A stretch of DNA of 64,000 bases, taken from Chryseobacterium sp. MYb7. Lineage in GTDB: Bacteria; Bacteroidota; Bacteroidia; Flavobacteriales; Weeksellaceae. How positions within the stretch are numbered: the stretch's first letter is position 1; each line of letters opens with the position of its first letter. The translations under genes and the position numbers were made by a program. Shown here one piece after another: positions 16,584-24,936 of the stretch. The notes under the pieces are model-generated. The model was not told the origin of the DNA and did no database searches. It saw only the letters and a program-made list of their open reading frames with translations. Location: assembly GCF_002979455.1 (NCBI RefSeq), contig NZ_PCOU01000006.1, forward strand, positions 1 to 64,000, written 5' to 3'.

Positions 16584-16870
16584 TGGAGATAAGGAGAATA
16601 ACCGTCAACATTGCAGGAAGAGTGTATCCGCTGAACGTACCGGCAGCAGAGGAAGAAACTTTGCGTAAAGTAGGGAAGCAGATCGAGAATATGATTAAAG
16701 ATTTTGAACAGAACTTCGATGTAAGAGATAAACAGGATGCTTTGGCAATGTGTGCCCTGAAACTGGGAACCAATGCAGAAGTAGTTTCTCTGAACTACGA
16801 AAAAAATATTAATTCTACCAACGAAAGATTAATGCAGATTAACCAATCGTTGAATGAAATCGGGAAATAG
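16583..16870 (+). CDS. zapA: Cell division protein ZapA
   Basis: A 95-residue cytoplasmic protein of the ZapA family, which bundles FtsZ filaments. The pattern RRITVNIAGRVYPLNVPAAEEE at the N-terminus, then LRKVGKQIENMI and a C-terminal helix rich in Asn/Glu, is typical. It is coupled to the upstream coiled-coil gene and followed by the probable 6S RNA and rny, an order also seen in other bacteria where zapA precedes the 6S RNA gene. Confidence 0.85.
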   Translation: MEIRRITVNIAGRVYPLNVPAAEEETLRKVGKQIENMIKDFEQNFDVRDKQDALAMCALKLGTNAEVVSLNYEKNINSTNERLMQINQSLNEIGK

Positions 16871-16893
16871 ATTTTTTTTCCTGAAAAATTACT

Positions 16894-17062
16894 GCCTACA
16901 ATAATTCTAACACATTAAAGGTAAACTCAACGCTAAACAATTACCGAACAAATGTCCATCGAATGGCGTGCCGGACTTCCGGATTACAGACAGTGGAAAT
17001 CAGTTCAAATCGTGTTGATTAGGAGTTTACTCTCAATCTCTGGATTATTGTGGGCTTTTTTT
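16894..17062 (+). ncRNA. ssrS: Probable 6S RNA (ssrS)
   Basis: The zapA-rny gap folds as a long rod. The 5' arm GCCTACAATAAT (16894-16905) pairs with ATTATTGTGGGC (17044-17055), and GTAAACTC (16921-16928) pairs with GAGTTTAC (17023-17030). Smaller inner helices include CCGG/CCGG around 16970-16982. A T run follows at 17056-17062. Length near 165-180 nt, closed rod and position after zapA are those of 6S RNA, which binds housekeeping RNA polymerase and mimics an open promoter. The exact 5' end is not determined. Confidence 0.75.
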
Positions 17063-17105
17063 ATTTAACAAAGGATATGAATACAATTAAAACTCAATAT
17101 AAATT

Positions 17106-18671
17106 ATGATAGAAGTTATAGTCGGTGTTGTTTGTTTAGTAATCGGAGCTGTATTGGGAATGTTTTTCTCCAAAAGCTCTCTGAATACTAAGGCAAAATT
17201 CATCATAGATGATGCTAAGAAAAACGCCGAAAACCTTATAGAAAAAGCTAATGTACAAGCTGAATCGATAAAGAAAGAAAAGAACCTTCAGGCAAAAGAA
17301 AAATTCCTGGAGCTGAAATCCCAGCATGACGCAGATATTCAGTCCCGTGAAAGGAAAATACAGGAAGTTGAAAAGAGAACGAAAGACAAAGAGCATAAGC
17401 TTAATGATGAACTTAGCAAGACTGGAAAATTGGAAAAAGATCTGGACAAGCAGATTGCAGATTACGCTAAGAAGACCGAAATCCTTGAAAGAAAACAGCA
17501 GGAATTAGATACAGCTAACGCCAAGAAAGTAGAAATACTTGAAAAAATCTCTAATTATACAGCTGACGAAGCTAAAGCAGAATTGGTAGAAACCATGAGA
17601 GCAGAAGCAAAAACAAGAGCACAGGCACACGTTCAGAGCATCATGGAAGAAGCTCAGATGAATGCCAAAAACGAAGCAAGAAAAATCGTTATCCAAACGA
17701 TTCAGAGAATCGGAACTGAGCAGGCTATCGAAAATTCAGTATCAGTTTTCAATATTGAATCTGATGAAGTAAAAGGTAGAATTATCGGTAGAGAAGGTAG
17801 AAATATCCGTGCTTTAGAAGCCGTAACAGGTGTGGAAATCATCGTTGATGATACTCCGGAAGCCATCCTTCTTTCATGTTTTGACCCTGTAAGAAGAGAG
17901 ATTGCAAGACTATCCCTTCACAGATTGGTAACCGATGGTAGAATTCACCCGGCGAGAATCGAAGAAGTAGTAGAAAAAACAAGAAAACAGATCGAAGAGG
18001 AAATCATTGAAGTAGGTAAGAGAACGATCATTGATTTAGGAATCCACGGATTACACCCTGAATTGATCAAAATCGTAGGTAGAATGAAATACCGTTCTTC
18101 TTACGGACAAAACTTACTACAGCACTCAAGAGAAGTTGCAAACATTGCTGCAACGATGGCTGCTGAGTTAGGATTAAACGTAAAATTAGCCAAAAGAGCA
18201 GGTCTTTTACACGATATAGGTAAAGTTCCTGAGCAGGAATCAGAATTGCCACACGCCCTTTTAGGAATGCAGTGGGCTGAAAAATACGGTGAAAACCCTG
18301 AAGTAGTAAATGCTATCGGAGCTCACCACGACGAAATTGAAATGAAATCATTACTATCTCCGATCATCCAGGTTGCCGATGCTATCTCAGGAGCAAGACC
18401 GGGAGCAAGAAGACAGGTATTGGAATCATACATCCAGAGATTGAAAGATCTTGAATCTGCAGCATTAAGCTTCGATGGAGTATCAAGTGCTTATGCTATC
18501 CAGGCAGGTAGAGAATTGAGAGTAATGGTAGAGAGCGGAAAAGTAAACGATGAAGTAGCTTCTCAGCTTTCTTACGACATCTCTGAGAAAATTCAGAATG
18601 AACTGACTTATCCGGGGCAGGTAAAAGTAACAGTAATCAGAGAAACGAGAGCTGTGAATATTGCCAGATAA
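17106..18671 (+). CDS. rny: Ribonuclease Y
   Basis: A 521-residue membrane-anchored endoribonuclease that initiates mRNA decay. It has an N-terminal membrane helix (residues 2-20), a long coiled coil to about residue 200, a KH domain with [15 protein letters not shown] near residue 225, and an HD domain whose metal motif is LLHDIGK near residue 367. Length and domain order match the family. It lies downstream of the 6S RNA terminator and has its own leader. Confidence 0.96.
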   Translation: MIEVIVGVVCLVIGAVLGMFFSKSSLNTKAKFIIDDAKKNAENLIEKANVQAESIKKEKNLQAKEKFLELKSQHDADIQSRERKIQEVEKRTKDKEHKLNDELSKTGKLEKDLDKQIADYAKKTEILERKQQELDTANAKKVEILEKISNYTADEAKAELVETMRAEAKTRAQAHVQSIMEEAQMNAKNEARKIVIQTIQRIGTEQAIENSVSVFNIESDEVKGRIIGREGRNIRALEAVTGVEIIVDDTPEAILLSCFDPVRREIARLSLHRLVTDGRIHPARIEEVVEKTRKQIEEEIIEVGKRTIIDLGIHGLHPELIKIVGRMKYRSSYGQNLLQHSREVANIAATMAAELGLNVKLAKRAGLLHDIGKVPEQESELPHALLGMQWAEKYGENPEVVNAIGAHHDEIEMKSLLSPIIQVADAISGARPGARRQVLESYIQRLKDLESAALSFDGVSSAYAIQAGRELRVMVESGKVNDEVASQLSYDISEKIQNELTYPGQVKVTVIRETRAVNIAR

Positions 18672-18694
18672 TAATCAGAAAAAGATATTTGATA

Positions 18695-18726
18695 AAAACC
18701 TTTCAAGAAATTGAAAGGTTTTTTAT
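18695..18726 (+). terminator. Terminator of rny
   Basis: 12-bp stem AAAACCTTTCAA/TTGAAAGGTTTT with a GAAA tetraloop and trailing Ts. Confidence 0.8.
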
Positions 18727-18744
18727 TTTTATCAAAACTTAAAA

Positions 18745-19986
18745 ATGCAAGAACTGTCCCTGTCTTCAAAGCTGAAGTACATTTTTTCTATTCCTGTTAT
18801 TATTTCTGCCTTAGGCTATTTTGTAGATATCTATGACCTCCTTTTATTTGGGATCGTTAGAATACCCAGTTTAAAAGCATTGGGGCTGAATCCTGATGCG
18901 GACGGAACCTTTATTCTGAACTGCCAAATGGTAGGACTTCTTGTTGGAGGAGTTTTCTGGGGAATTTTTGGCGATAAAAAAGGGAGACTTTCCGTTTTGT
19001 TTGGTTCTATTCTGGTATATTCCTTGGCCAACATTGCCTGTGGTTTTCTTCCTTATTTCCCTAAAGAGCATTTAGTGTATCAATATGCCGGTTTAAGGTT
19101 TATTGCTGGGATTGGGCTTGCCGGAGAGCTGGGAGCAGGAATTACGCTGGTTTCTGAAAGCTTGCCAAAGAATTTAAGAGCCATCGGAACCTCCGTGGTT
19201 GCTGGTTTCGGATTAATGGGTGCTGTAGTCGCTCAGCTTACCGTAGAACTGGCCGGAGGATGGAATATCTCTTACATTATCGGGGGGATAATGGGAATTT
19301 TACTATTAGTGCTGAGAATAAGCGTATCCGAATCCGGAATTTATAAGAATATTGTCCATAAAAATGTCTCAAAAGGGAATTTTCTATCCTTTTTTACAAA
19401 TAAAGACCGATTGATAAGATATTTAAAATGTATTGCTGTAGGATTGCCTACATGGTACTGCATTGGGATTCTGGCTGTTTTAGCCAATCAGTTTGCTCCT
19501 GAAATGGGAATCAAGGATCTTAACCCCGGAAAAGCAATTATGTGGGCGTATATAGGAATTTCTGTAGGTGATTTATTGAGTGGTTTTATTTCCCATGCTT
19601 TAAAATCCCGTAAAATGGCCATATTTTATATGCTGATCTTTACCCTGATTGGAGTAGCCATTATGCTGTTTGGTAATACGAATACAGAAACAAAATATTA
19701 TCTGTTTTGTGTATGGCTGGGCTTTGGAACAGGATATTGGGCTATGTTTGTGACACTGGCTGCAGAACAGTTCGGAACAAATATCAGAAATACAGCAACC
19801 ACTACTGTTCCCAACATGGTAAGAGGGCTTGTGCCAGTGATGATATTTGCTTTTGATTCTCTTAAAGGACATTTTCCTGTAGTGGAAAGTGCAGCCATTG
19901 TAGGAGTGGTAGTATTTGGGCTTGCATTTTATTCTTCACTTACCATTTCGGAAACGCATGACAGAGATCTTGAATTTACTGAATAA
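18745..19986 (+). CDS. MFS transporter
   Basis: A 413-residue inner-membrane protein with 12 predicted helices. It has the major facilitator motif between helices 2 and 3 (GVFWGIFGDKKGRLSVLFG) and, in helix 4, RFIAGIGLAGELGAG, as in the metabolite:H+ symporter branch (sugar/acid transporters). The substrate cannot be told from sequence. Single gene; the next gene on this strand is a small double-glycine peptide 170 nt downstream with its own promoter, so there is no reason to link the two. Confidence 0.82.
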   Translation: MQELSLSSKLKYIFSIPVIISALGYFVDIYDLLLFGIVRIPSLKALGLNPDADGTFILNCQMVGLLVGGVFWGIFGDKKGRLSVLFGSILVYSLANIACGFLPYFPKEHLVYQYAGLRFIAGIGLAGELGAGITLVSESLPKNLRAIGTSVVAGFGLMGAVVAQLTVELAGGWNISYIIGGIMGILLLVLRISVSESGIYKNIVHKNVSKGNFLSFFTNKDRLIRYLKCIAVGLPTWYCIGILAVLANQFAPEMGIKDLNPGKAIMWAYIGISVGDLLSGFISHALKSRKMAIFYMLIFTLIGVAIMLFGNTNTETKYYLFCVWLGFGTGYWAMFVTLAAEQFGTNIRNTATTTVPNMVRGLVPVMIFAFDSLKGHFPVVESAAIVGVVVFGLAFYSSLTISETHDRDLEFTE

Positions 19987-20082
19987 TTTAAATTGTTTAA
20001 TAAATAATCCACTGGTATTCCTTATTTTGAATGTAATAATTAAGTTATAATCAATAAATTATTAATTTTTATTCTGGTTTTT

Positions 20083-20113
20083 TTTGCGAGTATTTAATAT
20101 TTGTTTAACTTTG
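20083..20113 (+). promoter_or_regulatory. -33/-7 promoter of the first double-glycine peptide
   Basis: TTTG at 20083-20086 and TAACTTTG at 20106-20113 are separated by 19 nt, a complete Bacteroidota promoter. The leader to the ATG is about 35-40 nt. Confidence 0.75.
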
Positions 20114-20154
20114 GAATGTAACTAAAACTATATTTTTAATCAAAACTAAACCAC

Positions 20155-20343
20155 ATGAACATTATGAAAAATGCTAAAAAATTGAGAAAACAAGACTTGA
20201 AAAATATTACAGGAGGAGTAAGCGGTAATCCAGACTTATCTCTTTGCGGATGCAGCTGCTCAGGATCTGTAACAGGACCTTGGTATTGTGTACAGTATAT
20301 CGGTTGCCCGCAGGTATATACTTGTGGTGAAGCCGCAATCTAA
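20155..20343 (+). CDS. Double-glycine bacteriocin-like peptide, six cysteines
   Basis: A 62-residue precursor (59 if the ATG at 20164 is used). The leader KNAKKLRKQDLKNITGG has the basic start, the Leu/Ile spacing and the GG site of peptides cleaved by C39 peptidase transporters. The core of about 41 residues carries six Cys (LCGCSCSG, then YC, GC and TC) with aromatic and Gly residues. Such bacteriocin-like peptides are frequent in Chryseobacterium, and their function is unproven. No C39 transporter, modification enzyme or immunity gene is nearby. A promoter and a strong terminator frame the gene, so it is expressed as a single unit. Confidence 0.75.
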   Translation: MNIMKNAKKLRKQDLKNITGGVSGNPDLSLCGCSCSGSVTGPWYCVQYIGCPQVYTCGEAAI

Positions 20344-20387
20344 AGAAAATTATTTCAATACGAAATAAACATTTCCACATTTAATAT

Positions 20388-20424
20388 GCAGAACCCTTTT
20401 GATTTCAAAAGGGTTCTGCTCTTT
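20388..20424 (+). terminator. Terminator of the peptide gene
   Basis: 14-bp stem GCAGAACCCTTTTG/CAAAAGGGTTCTGC with an ATTT loop and a T-rich tail. It also faces the convergent yeiH-like gene. Confidence 0.88.
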
Positions 20425-21360
20425 TTAATGGATAATGTAAAGAAGGCTTCCAATGCTTATCGTAACCCATAGGATAATTGCCATTGCTAGAGGTTTTAAT
20501 CCAATAGACTTCAGCGTCTGAATAGAAAGGGTGGAACCGATGAAAAATAAAGTCAGATTCAGTCCGGATTTTGCCAAAACAGTGATTGAAGTACTGAAAC
20601 TCTCAAGAATAGGGAAATAAGTGTTCAATAGAATCGCAACAATAAAATAACCGATAAACCACGGAATCTTTATTTTAGAACCTTTACTTTTAAAAATAAA
20701 CATGGTAATCAATGAAACAGGGATAATCCATAAAGCACGCGCCAATTTTACGGTAGTTGCTATTTTCAGAGCTTCATCTCCGTACTTACCGGCAGCACCT
20801 ACTACAGAACTTGTATCGTGAATTCCCACTGCACACCAAAGTCCAAACTGCTCCTGCGAAAGATTGAGAAGATGTCCTATAGCAGGATAAACAAACAGAG
20901 CAATAGAATTTAAGGTAAATACAATGGCCAATGCAAGAGAAATCTGTTTTGTACTGGGTTTAATAATAGGAGAGACGGCTGCAATTGCACTTCCGCCGCA
21001 GATAGCTGTTCCCGCAGAGAGAAGATAAGATAAAGGTCTTTCCAGTTTAAATACCTTCCCAAGAAAATATCCTAAAACCATTACTGTAACAATACTTACA
21101 ACTGTTAACATCAAACCTGTTTTCCCGGCATGAAGCGCTTCATCCAGCTTCAATCCGAATCCCAGGCCAACAATTGATACCTGTAGCAACAAATGAATAT
21201 AATGATGGAGATGCTTTTCAAAAGGGTTACCTATGAGAACAGCCAGTCCAAATCCCAAAGTAAGGGCTATAGGTGAGGATATAAATGGAGTAAGGCACAA
21301 AATAGCCAATACAATAAAAAATACTTTCCGTGTCATTTCATTTTGAATGAAATCTTTCAT
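20425..21360 (-). CDS. YeiH-like putative sulfate exporter (UPF0324)
   Basis: A 311-residue inner-membrane protein with about ten hydrophobic segments and the UPF0324/YeiH signatures FGLKLDEALHAGKTG, SAGTAICGGSAIAA and GIHDTSSVVGAAG. The family is annotated as putative sulfate exporters; the transported ion is not proven. The start is set at MKDFIQNE; the frame runs further to a TTG at 21387. The LysR gene directly upstream mirrors the yeiE-yeiH neighbourhood of enterobacteria, where YeiE responds to sulfite. Confidence 0.85.
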   Translation of the reverse strand: MKDFIQNEMTRKVFFIVLAILCLTPFISSPIALTLGFGLAVLIGNPFEKHLHHYIHLLLQVSIVGLGFGLKLDEALHAGKTGLMLTVVSIVTVMVLGYFLGKVFKLERPLSYLLSAGTAICGGSAIAAVSPIIKPSTKQISLALAIVFTLNSIALFVYPAIGHLLNLSQEQFGLWCAVGIHDTSSVVGAAGKYGDEALKIATTVKLARALWIIPVSLITMFIFKSKGSKIKIPWFIGYFIVAILLNTYFPILESFSTSITVLAKSGLNLTLFFIGSTLSIQTLKSIGLKPLAMAIILWVTISIGSLLYIIH

Positions 21361-21454
21361 AATGCGAACTTTTAAAATCTGCATCAAAATTCCGGAAAAT
21401 ACTATTACAAAGTAAATCGTATTTTGTTATATTGGATAACTAAAAGTTATATCT

Positions 21455-21516
21455 TTGCTTATTGCTTATTGCTTATTGCTTATTGCTTATTGCTTATTGC
21501 TTATTGCTTATTGCTT
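21455..21516. repeat. Heptamer tandem repeat (TTGCTTA)n
   Basis: Eight perfect copies of the 7-bp unit TTGCTTA plus a partial ninth fill the space directly after the LysR stop codon and about 45 nt upstream of the putative yeiH-like promoter. A 7-nt unit is a classical slippage-prone simple repeat. No coding role: the ORF across it (repeating LLIAYC) is a by-product. Confidence 0.9.
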
Positions 21517-21517
21517 T

Positions 21518-22393
21518 TCATTCTGCAAATCTCAGAAAAAGCTTAATCAGTTCAGATTGTTCCCCTTTAGGAAGAATAAAATGAAAATCTCTTTCAATAC
21601 TGAAATTTTTAATATCAATAACGGTCAGTACATTGTTTTTAAGCTCATTCAAAATGGTACTGATGGAAAGAAATGCCATACATTCCGAGTGAAGAAGATA
21701 ATTTTTAATACTTTCACTGCTTCCCAGCTGCATGACAGTATTCAGGTCATGGAGATTGATTTCCTTTTCTTTAAGCCTGTTTTGAATAAACTCCAGCGTT
21801 CCGGAACCTTGCTCTCTGAAGATCATATCTAATTGATAAAGATCTTTTAAGTGTAACGTTTTATGGGCAAGCGGATGATCTGATTTTGCAGCCAGAACAA
21901 TTTCATCGGGTTTAAAAGTTTTATATTCAAAATAAGAAGATTGTGACTCTCCTTCGATAATACCCAGATCAATCTTTTCTTCCTTTAAAAGGGTTGAAAT
22001 AGTTTCCGTATTTCCCGTAAGCAGTTCAATCTTAATATCTTTATAATAAGAATTGAATTTAGCCAAAATTTCCGGTAAAATATACTGTGCAACTGTTGTA
22101 CTAGCCCCGATAATCAGTTTTCCTTTATGCTGCTGACTGATCTGGCTGATCTCAAATTCCATGTCACGGTAGATATTTCTGATCTTCTCTGCATGTTCAA
22201 ATAGAATTTTTCCGCTTTGAGTCAGCTGGATAGATGTTCCTTTACGGTCAAATAATTTGGCACCTACCTGAATTTCAATCTCTTTAATGTGTTTGGTAAC
22301 AGCAGGTTGGGAAATGTGAAGTTCCTCTGAAGCTTTAGTAAAGCTGAGTCGGGTAGCCACCGTATGGAAAACTTTTAATCTGTAATCGAACAT
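21518..22393 (-). CDS. LysR-type regulator (YeiE/CysB-like)
   Basis: A 291-residue LysR-type transcriptional regulator. It has an N-terminal winged helix-turn-helix (FTKASEELHISQPAVTKHIKE, residues 18-38) and a C-terminal periplasmic-binding-like effector domain (GKLIIGASTTVAQYILP, then IDLGIIEGE). It probably controls the yeiH-like exporter directly downstream on the same strand, by analogy with yeiE-yeiH. Only the tandem heptamer repeat and a short AT-rich leader separate the two. Confidence 0.88.
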   Translation of the reverse strand: MFDYRLKVFHTVATRLSFTKASEELHISQPAVTKHIKEIEIQVGAKLFDRKGTSIQLTQSGKILFEHAEKIRNIYRDMEFEISQISQQHKGKLIIGASTTVAQYILPEILAKFNSYYKDIKIELLTGNTETISTLLKEEKIDLGIIEGESQSSYFEYKTFKPDEIVLAAKSDHPLAHKTLHLKDLYQLDMIFREQGSGTLEFIQNRLKEKEINLHDLNTVMQLGSSESIKNYLLHSECMAFLSISTILNELKNNVLTVIDIKNFSIERDFHFILPKGEQSELIKLFLRFAE

Positions 22394-22420
22394 GGGGTAA
22401 AATTACGAATTATAGTTGGA

Positions 22421-22507
22421 AATGACGAAGAGGATGGTGAGTTTGAGAGTTTAACGTTATGGGTAACCAGCAACTAAAATAACTTGCAACCCGTACCCTG
22501 TAACCCT
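22421..22507. repeat. Dispersed intergenic repeat, copy 3 (degenerate)
   Basis: GAGTTTGAGAG, then TTAACGTTATGGGTAACCAGCAAC and CTTGCAACCCGTACCC, follow the same word order as copies at 6.2, 11.5 and 58.0 kb but with several changes. Located after the CLC gene's 3' end. Confidence 0.6.
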
Positions 22508-23815
22508 CTATAAAAAGTCTGAAATAGATCTGTCCTGCTGGCTTTCAAATCTTCTGTTTTTCGCTTCTCCGATTTTCTGTTTGGAATAAATACTGTTGTG
22601 ACCGGAAAGAAGATAAGAGACAACACAGGCAATCGCGACATATACACCACATTCTGCTCCGAATAATTCAATTCCCATCAACATACAGGCTAAAGGAGTA
22701 TTGGTGGCTCCTGCAAATACCGCTACAAATCCCATTCCCGCCAATAAACCAAACGGTAATGGTATAAAAAATGACAGTGCACTACCTAAAGTAGCTCCGA
22801 TAAAGAACAAAGGAGTAACCTCCCCACCTTTGAATCCGGCTGAAAGGGTAACGATAGTGAAAATCATTTTTAAGGCAAAATCATATAGTGGAAGCTGCTT
22901 TTCAAAAGATTCTAGAATCACGGGCACTCCTAATCCGATGTAACGGGTTGTCCCCATTGCAAAAACAGCCAGAGCAACAATAATTCCACCTACAACAGGA
23001 CGAAGCGGAGGATATTTTATTTTTGATTTGAAAAAAGAGCCCATCCAATGGATCATTTTGCTGAAAGCAGCAGCACATACTCCGAAGGCTATTCCTGCCA
23101 GAATACTGTATAGAATTGGGAGAAACTCAAGTTTTGGGATAAAATCAATATGGTAATGGGTATGCTTTACATTCCAGAGATTGGTAGCCCAGTCTGCCAA
23201 AATTGCGGAAGCAAATGCAGGAAAGATGGCATTATAACGAATTCTTCCAATCAGAAAAATCTCAAGGCCAAAAACAGCTCCAGCTAGTGGAGTTCCGAAA
23301 ACAGAACCAAATCCGGCAGCAATAGCAGCAATAATCAGTATCTTTCTTTCGTTTCTGTCAAGTTTAAAAGGTTTTGTAAGCTGGTCTGCGATAGCTCCCG
23401 CCATTTGGAGTGCTGTTCCTTCACGACCTGCTGAACCTCCGAAAAAATGAGTGGCAATCGTTCCCAGATATACAAAAGGAGCCATCTTAAAAGGAATAAT
23501 TCCCTTGGGCTCATGAATCGTATCAATCAACAGGTTGTTACCTGCTTCCACATCTTTCCCGAAGTAATAATAAAGAAGCCCTATCAGGAACCCGGCTATA
23601 GGAAGTAAAGCAATTAGCCAGAGATGATTTTCTCTGAAGTTCGTTGCCCATTCTAAGGATTGAAGAAATCCTGCAGAAGCTGTCCCAACTAAACCTCCAA
23701 TAATAATACTGATACACAGCCATTTTACAATGTAGGGCAGAGCCGGAAATTTTCTGAAAAAAAAATGAGTGTGAAAAATTAATTTTTTACCTGGTGTTCT
23801 TTGACTTTTTGACAT
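22508..23815 (-). CDS. CLC-type fluoride/proton antiporter (CLC-F)
   Basis: A 435-residue CLC-fold membrane protein. The gating Glu is Glu132 in GGSAGREGTALQM. Where chloride-type CLCs have GSGIP, this protein has AGNNLLID (residues 91-98), and the helix N region reads GGEVTPLFFIGATLG (residues 330-344) instead of GIFAP. Both changes are features of the fluoride-specific CLC-F clade as I recall it. A fluoride riboswitch in the leader strongly supports fluoride export as the job. General annotation pipelines would call it a voltage-gated chloride channel. Single gene, with its own leader. Confidence 0.85.
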   Translation of the reverse strand: MSKSQRTPGKKLIFHTHFFFRKFPALPYIVKWLCISIIIGGLVGTASAGFLQSLEWATNFRENHLWLIALLPIAGFLIGLLYYYFGKDVEAGNNLLIDTIHEPKGIIPFKMAPFVYLGTIATHFFGGSAGREGTALQMAGAIADQLTKPFKLDRNERKILIIAAIAAGFGSVFGTPLAGAVFGLEIFLIGRIRYNAIFPAFASAILADWATNLWNVKHTHYHIDFIPKLEFLPILYSILAGIAFGVCAAAFSKMIHWMGSFFKSKIKYPPLRPVVGGIIVALAVFAMGTTRYIGLGVPVILESFEKQLPLYDFALKMIFTIVTLSAGFKGGEVTPLFFIGATLGSALSFFIPLPFGLLAGMGFVAVFAGATNTPLACMLMGIELFGAECGVYVAIACVVSYLLSGHNSIYSKQKIGEAKNRRFESQQDRSISDFL

Positions 23816-23820
23816 AATAA

Positions 23821-23857
23821 TCCTGATTAGTTATTTGTTAATAATCTTTTAATCAGG
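23821..23857 (-). promoter_or_regulatory. Expression-platform hairpin of the fluoride riboswitch
   Basis: On the minus strand CCTGATTA (overlapping the 3' edge of the aptamer) can pair with TAATCAGG, whose end lies only 5-6 nt before the ATG. Forming this helix would compete with the aptamer 3' strand and hide the translation start. This suggests translational control; there is no T run. Confidence 0.6.
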
Positions 23858-23908
23858 CGTCATCAGCTTTTGTAAAGCGGTTGGGTAAGGAAGAACACCA
23901 TTTCCTTT
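23852..23908 (-). promoter_or_regulatory. Fluoride riboswitch (crcB motif)
   Basis: Read on the minus strand, the leader matches the fluoride aptamer element by element. Helix AAGGAA/TTCCTT flanks the segment ATGGTGTTC. GGTGTT can form the pseudoknot with GACGCC. A conserved AACC precedes a small hairpin GCTTT/AAAGC, followed by TGATGACGCC. The same order (helix, pseudoknot strand, hairpin, GAT, pseudoknot strand) is found in known fluoride riboswitches. It lies 40 nt upstream of the CLC-F gene, and fluoride binding should switch that gene on. Confidence 0.9.
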
Positions 23909-24014
23909 TGATACTGCAAATATAAAAAGAATTTGTTTTTCAAAAAAATAAATACAGAATCTTATACGGAACTTCAATTTGTTTTGTGCTATTTGTGGCT
24001 TTTGTGTTCAAATT

Positions 24015-24851
24015 TTATTCTTTATAATGAATAGCCTTATCAATCTCAAGCGGATTGTTGTATTTTCTTATGACTTCCTGCATACTTTTAGTTTGAGTAT
24101 TCAGTTCATCCACATTATGAATTTCTTTTCCGTTGATATTAATTTTAAGATCATTGTTGGATTTGTTGAAATTGTTTCTTTCAAAAGCAAAAGGATCATT
24201 ATAAAATTCCATGATCAGCTTATATTTTTGCTTTTCATTAATGGGAACAGCTTTATTCCCAAAATTGGATTCAAGAAAATCATTGGTAGGATAGAGTTGT
24301 GCGAGTTCCTGACTTTTGATAAGATGATAAATGAAATTTTTCTTTGTATCAGACAATTCAAAGATTAAACCGGGTAGCCCTCGGAGTTTAAACGGACCTT
24401 CATTAAATGGAATATCTTTACAGAACCAGGCGATCCAGTTTCTTCCCCCAAATTGTGTAGTCGCTTTTTGTAACGTATAATTTTCTACTTTTTTGGTTTC
24501 ATTAGAAATAACCCAGTTTATTTTATCAGTGGTTTTAAAGGAATAATATCCGTTTTTAATATTGATGAAATTTTCATTATCAAAAGAATTGACTTTTCTT
24601 TTTACTACCTGCCCGGACATATCAGTATGACTGGTATTCATCCCGAATTTTTTGTTTAAAGAATCTGTAGTTATCAGATTTCTTCCGTAAAATTTTACCT
24701 CTTTTGGGGTAATATCCAGTATCATATTCAATTTTTCATAAGTGGTCTCTGTAGAATCCATCTTATACTGCAGTTCATAAATAAACCGATGTGTCTGAGC
24801 CTGGCATAACGCCATCATAAGCAAAGCCATTAAAGTAAGAATACTTTTCAT
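24015..24851 (-). CDS. GLPGLI family secreted protein
   Basis: A 278-residue exported protein with a signal peptide ending LCQAQ and the family signature LRGLPGLIFELSD near residue 160, preceded by WIAWFCKDIPFNEGPFK. The family is restricted to Bacteroidota and of unknown function; many members respond to metal or envelope conditions. Single gene after a thioesterase gene on the same strand. Confidence 0.9.
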   Translation of the reverse strand: MKSILTLMALLMMALCQAQTHRFIYELQYKMDSTETTYEKLNMILDITPKEVKFYGRNLITTDSLNKKFGMNTSHTDMSGQVVKRKVNSFDNENFINIKNGYYSFKTTDKINWVISNETKKVENYTLQKATTQFGGRNWIAWFCKDIPFNEGPFKLRGLPGLIFELSDTKKNFIYHLIKSQELAQLYPTNDFLESNFGNKAVPINEKQKYKLIMEFYNDPFAFERNNFNKSNNDLKININGKEIHNVDELNTQTKSMQEVIRKYNNPLEIDKAIHYKE

Positions 24852-24884
24852 ATAAGGTGATTGGTCATTTTTTTGTTAATGGTT

Positions 24885-24936
24885 ACTCAAAACTTTAAAC
24901 TTTAAACCTTGAAACTCGTAATCTCGAAACCCGCTC
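24885..24936. repeat. Short word-rich spacer related to the dispersed repeat
   Basis: AAACTTTAAACTTTAAACC followed by GAAACTCGTAATCTCGAAACCCGC resembles the GTTTAA and CTCG words of the other copies but lacks the 24-bp core. Weak member or unrelated. Confidence 0.35.

Noticed and set aside
20155..20343. Operon of the MFS transporter with the double-glycine peptide as its exporter
   Set aside because: The peptide has its own complete promoter 170 nt downstream, and double-glycine leaders are processed by C39 ABC transporters, not MFS proteins.
21455..21516. CRISPR-like array
   Set aside because: Units are only 7 bp and directly adjacent, with no spacers and no cas genes nearby.
21455..21832. 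ORF with repeated LLIAYC residues read through the heptamer repeat
   Set aside because: It arises from the 7-bp tandem repeat and then runs antisense inside the LysR gene.
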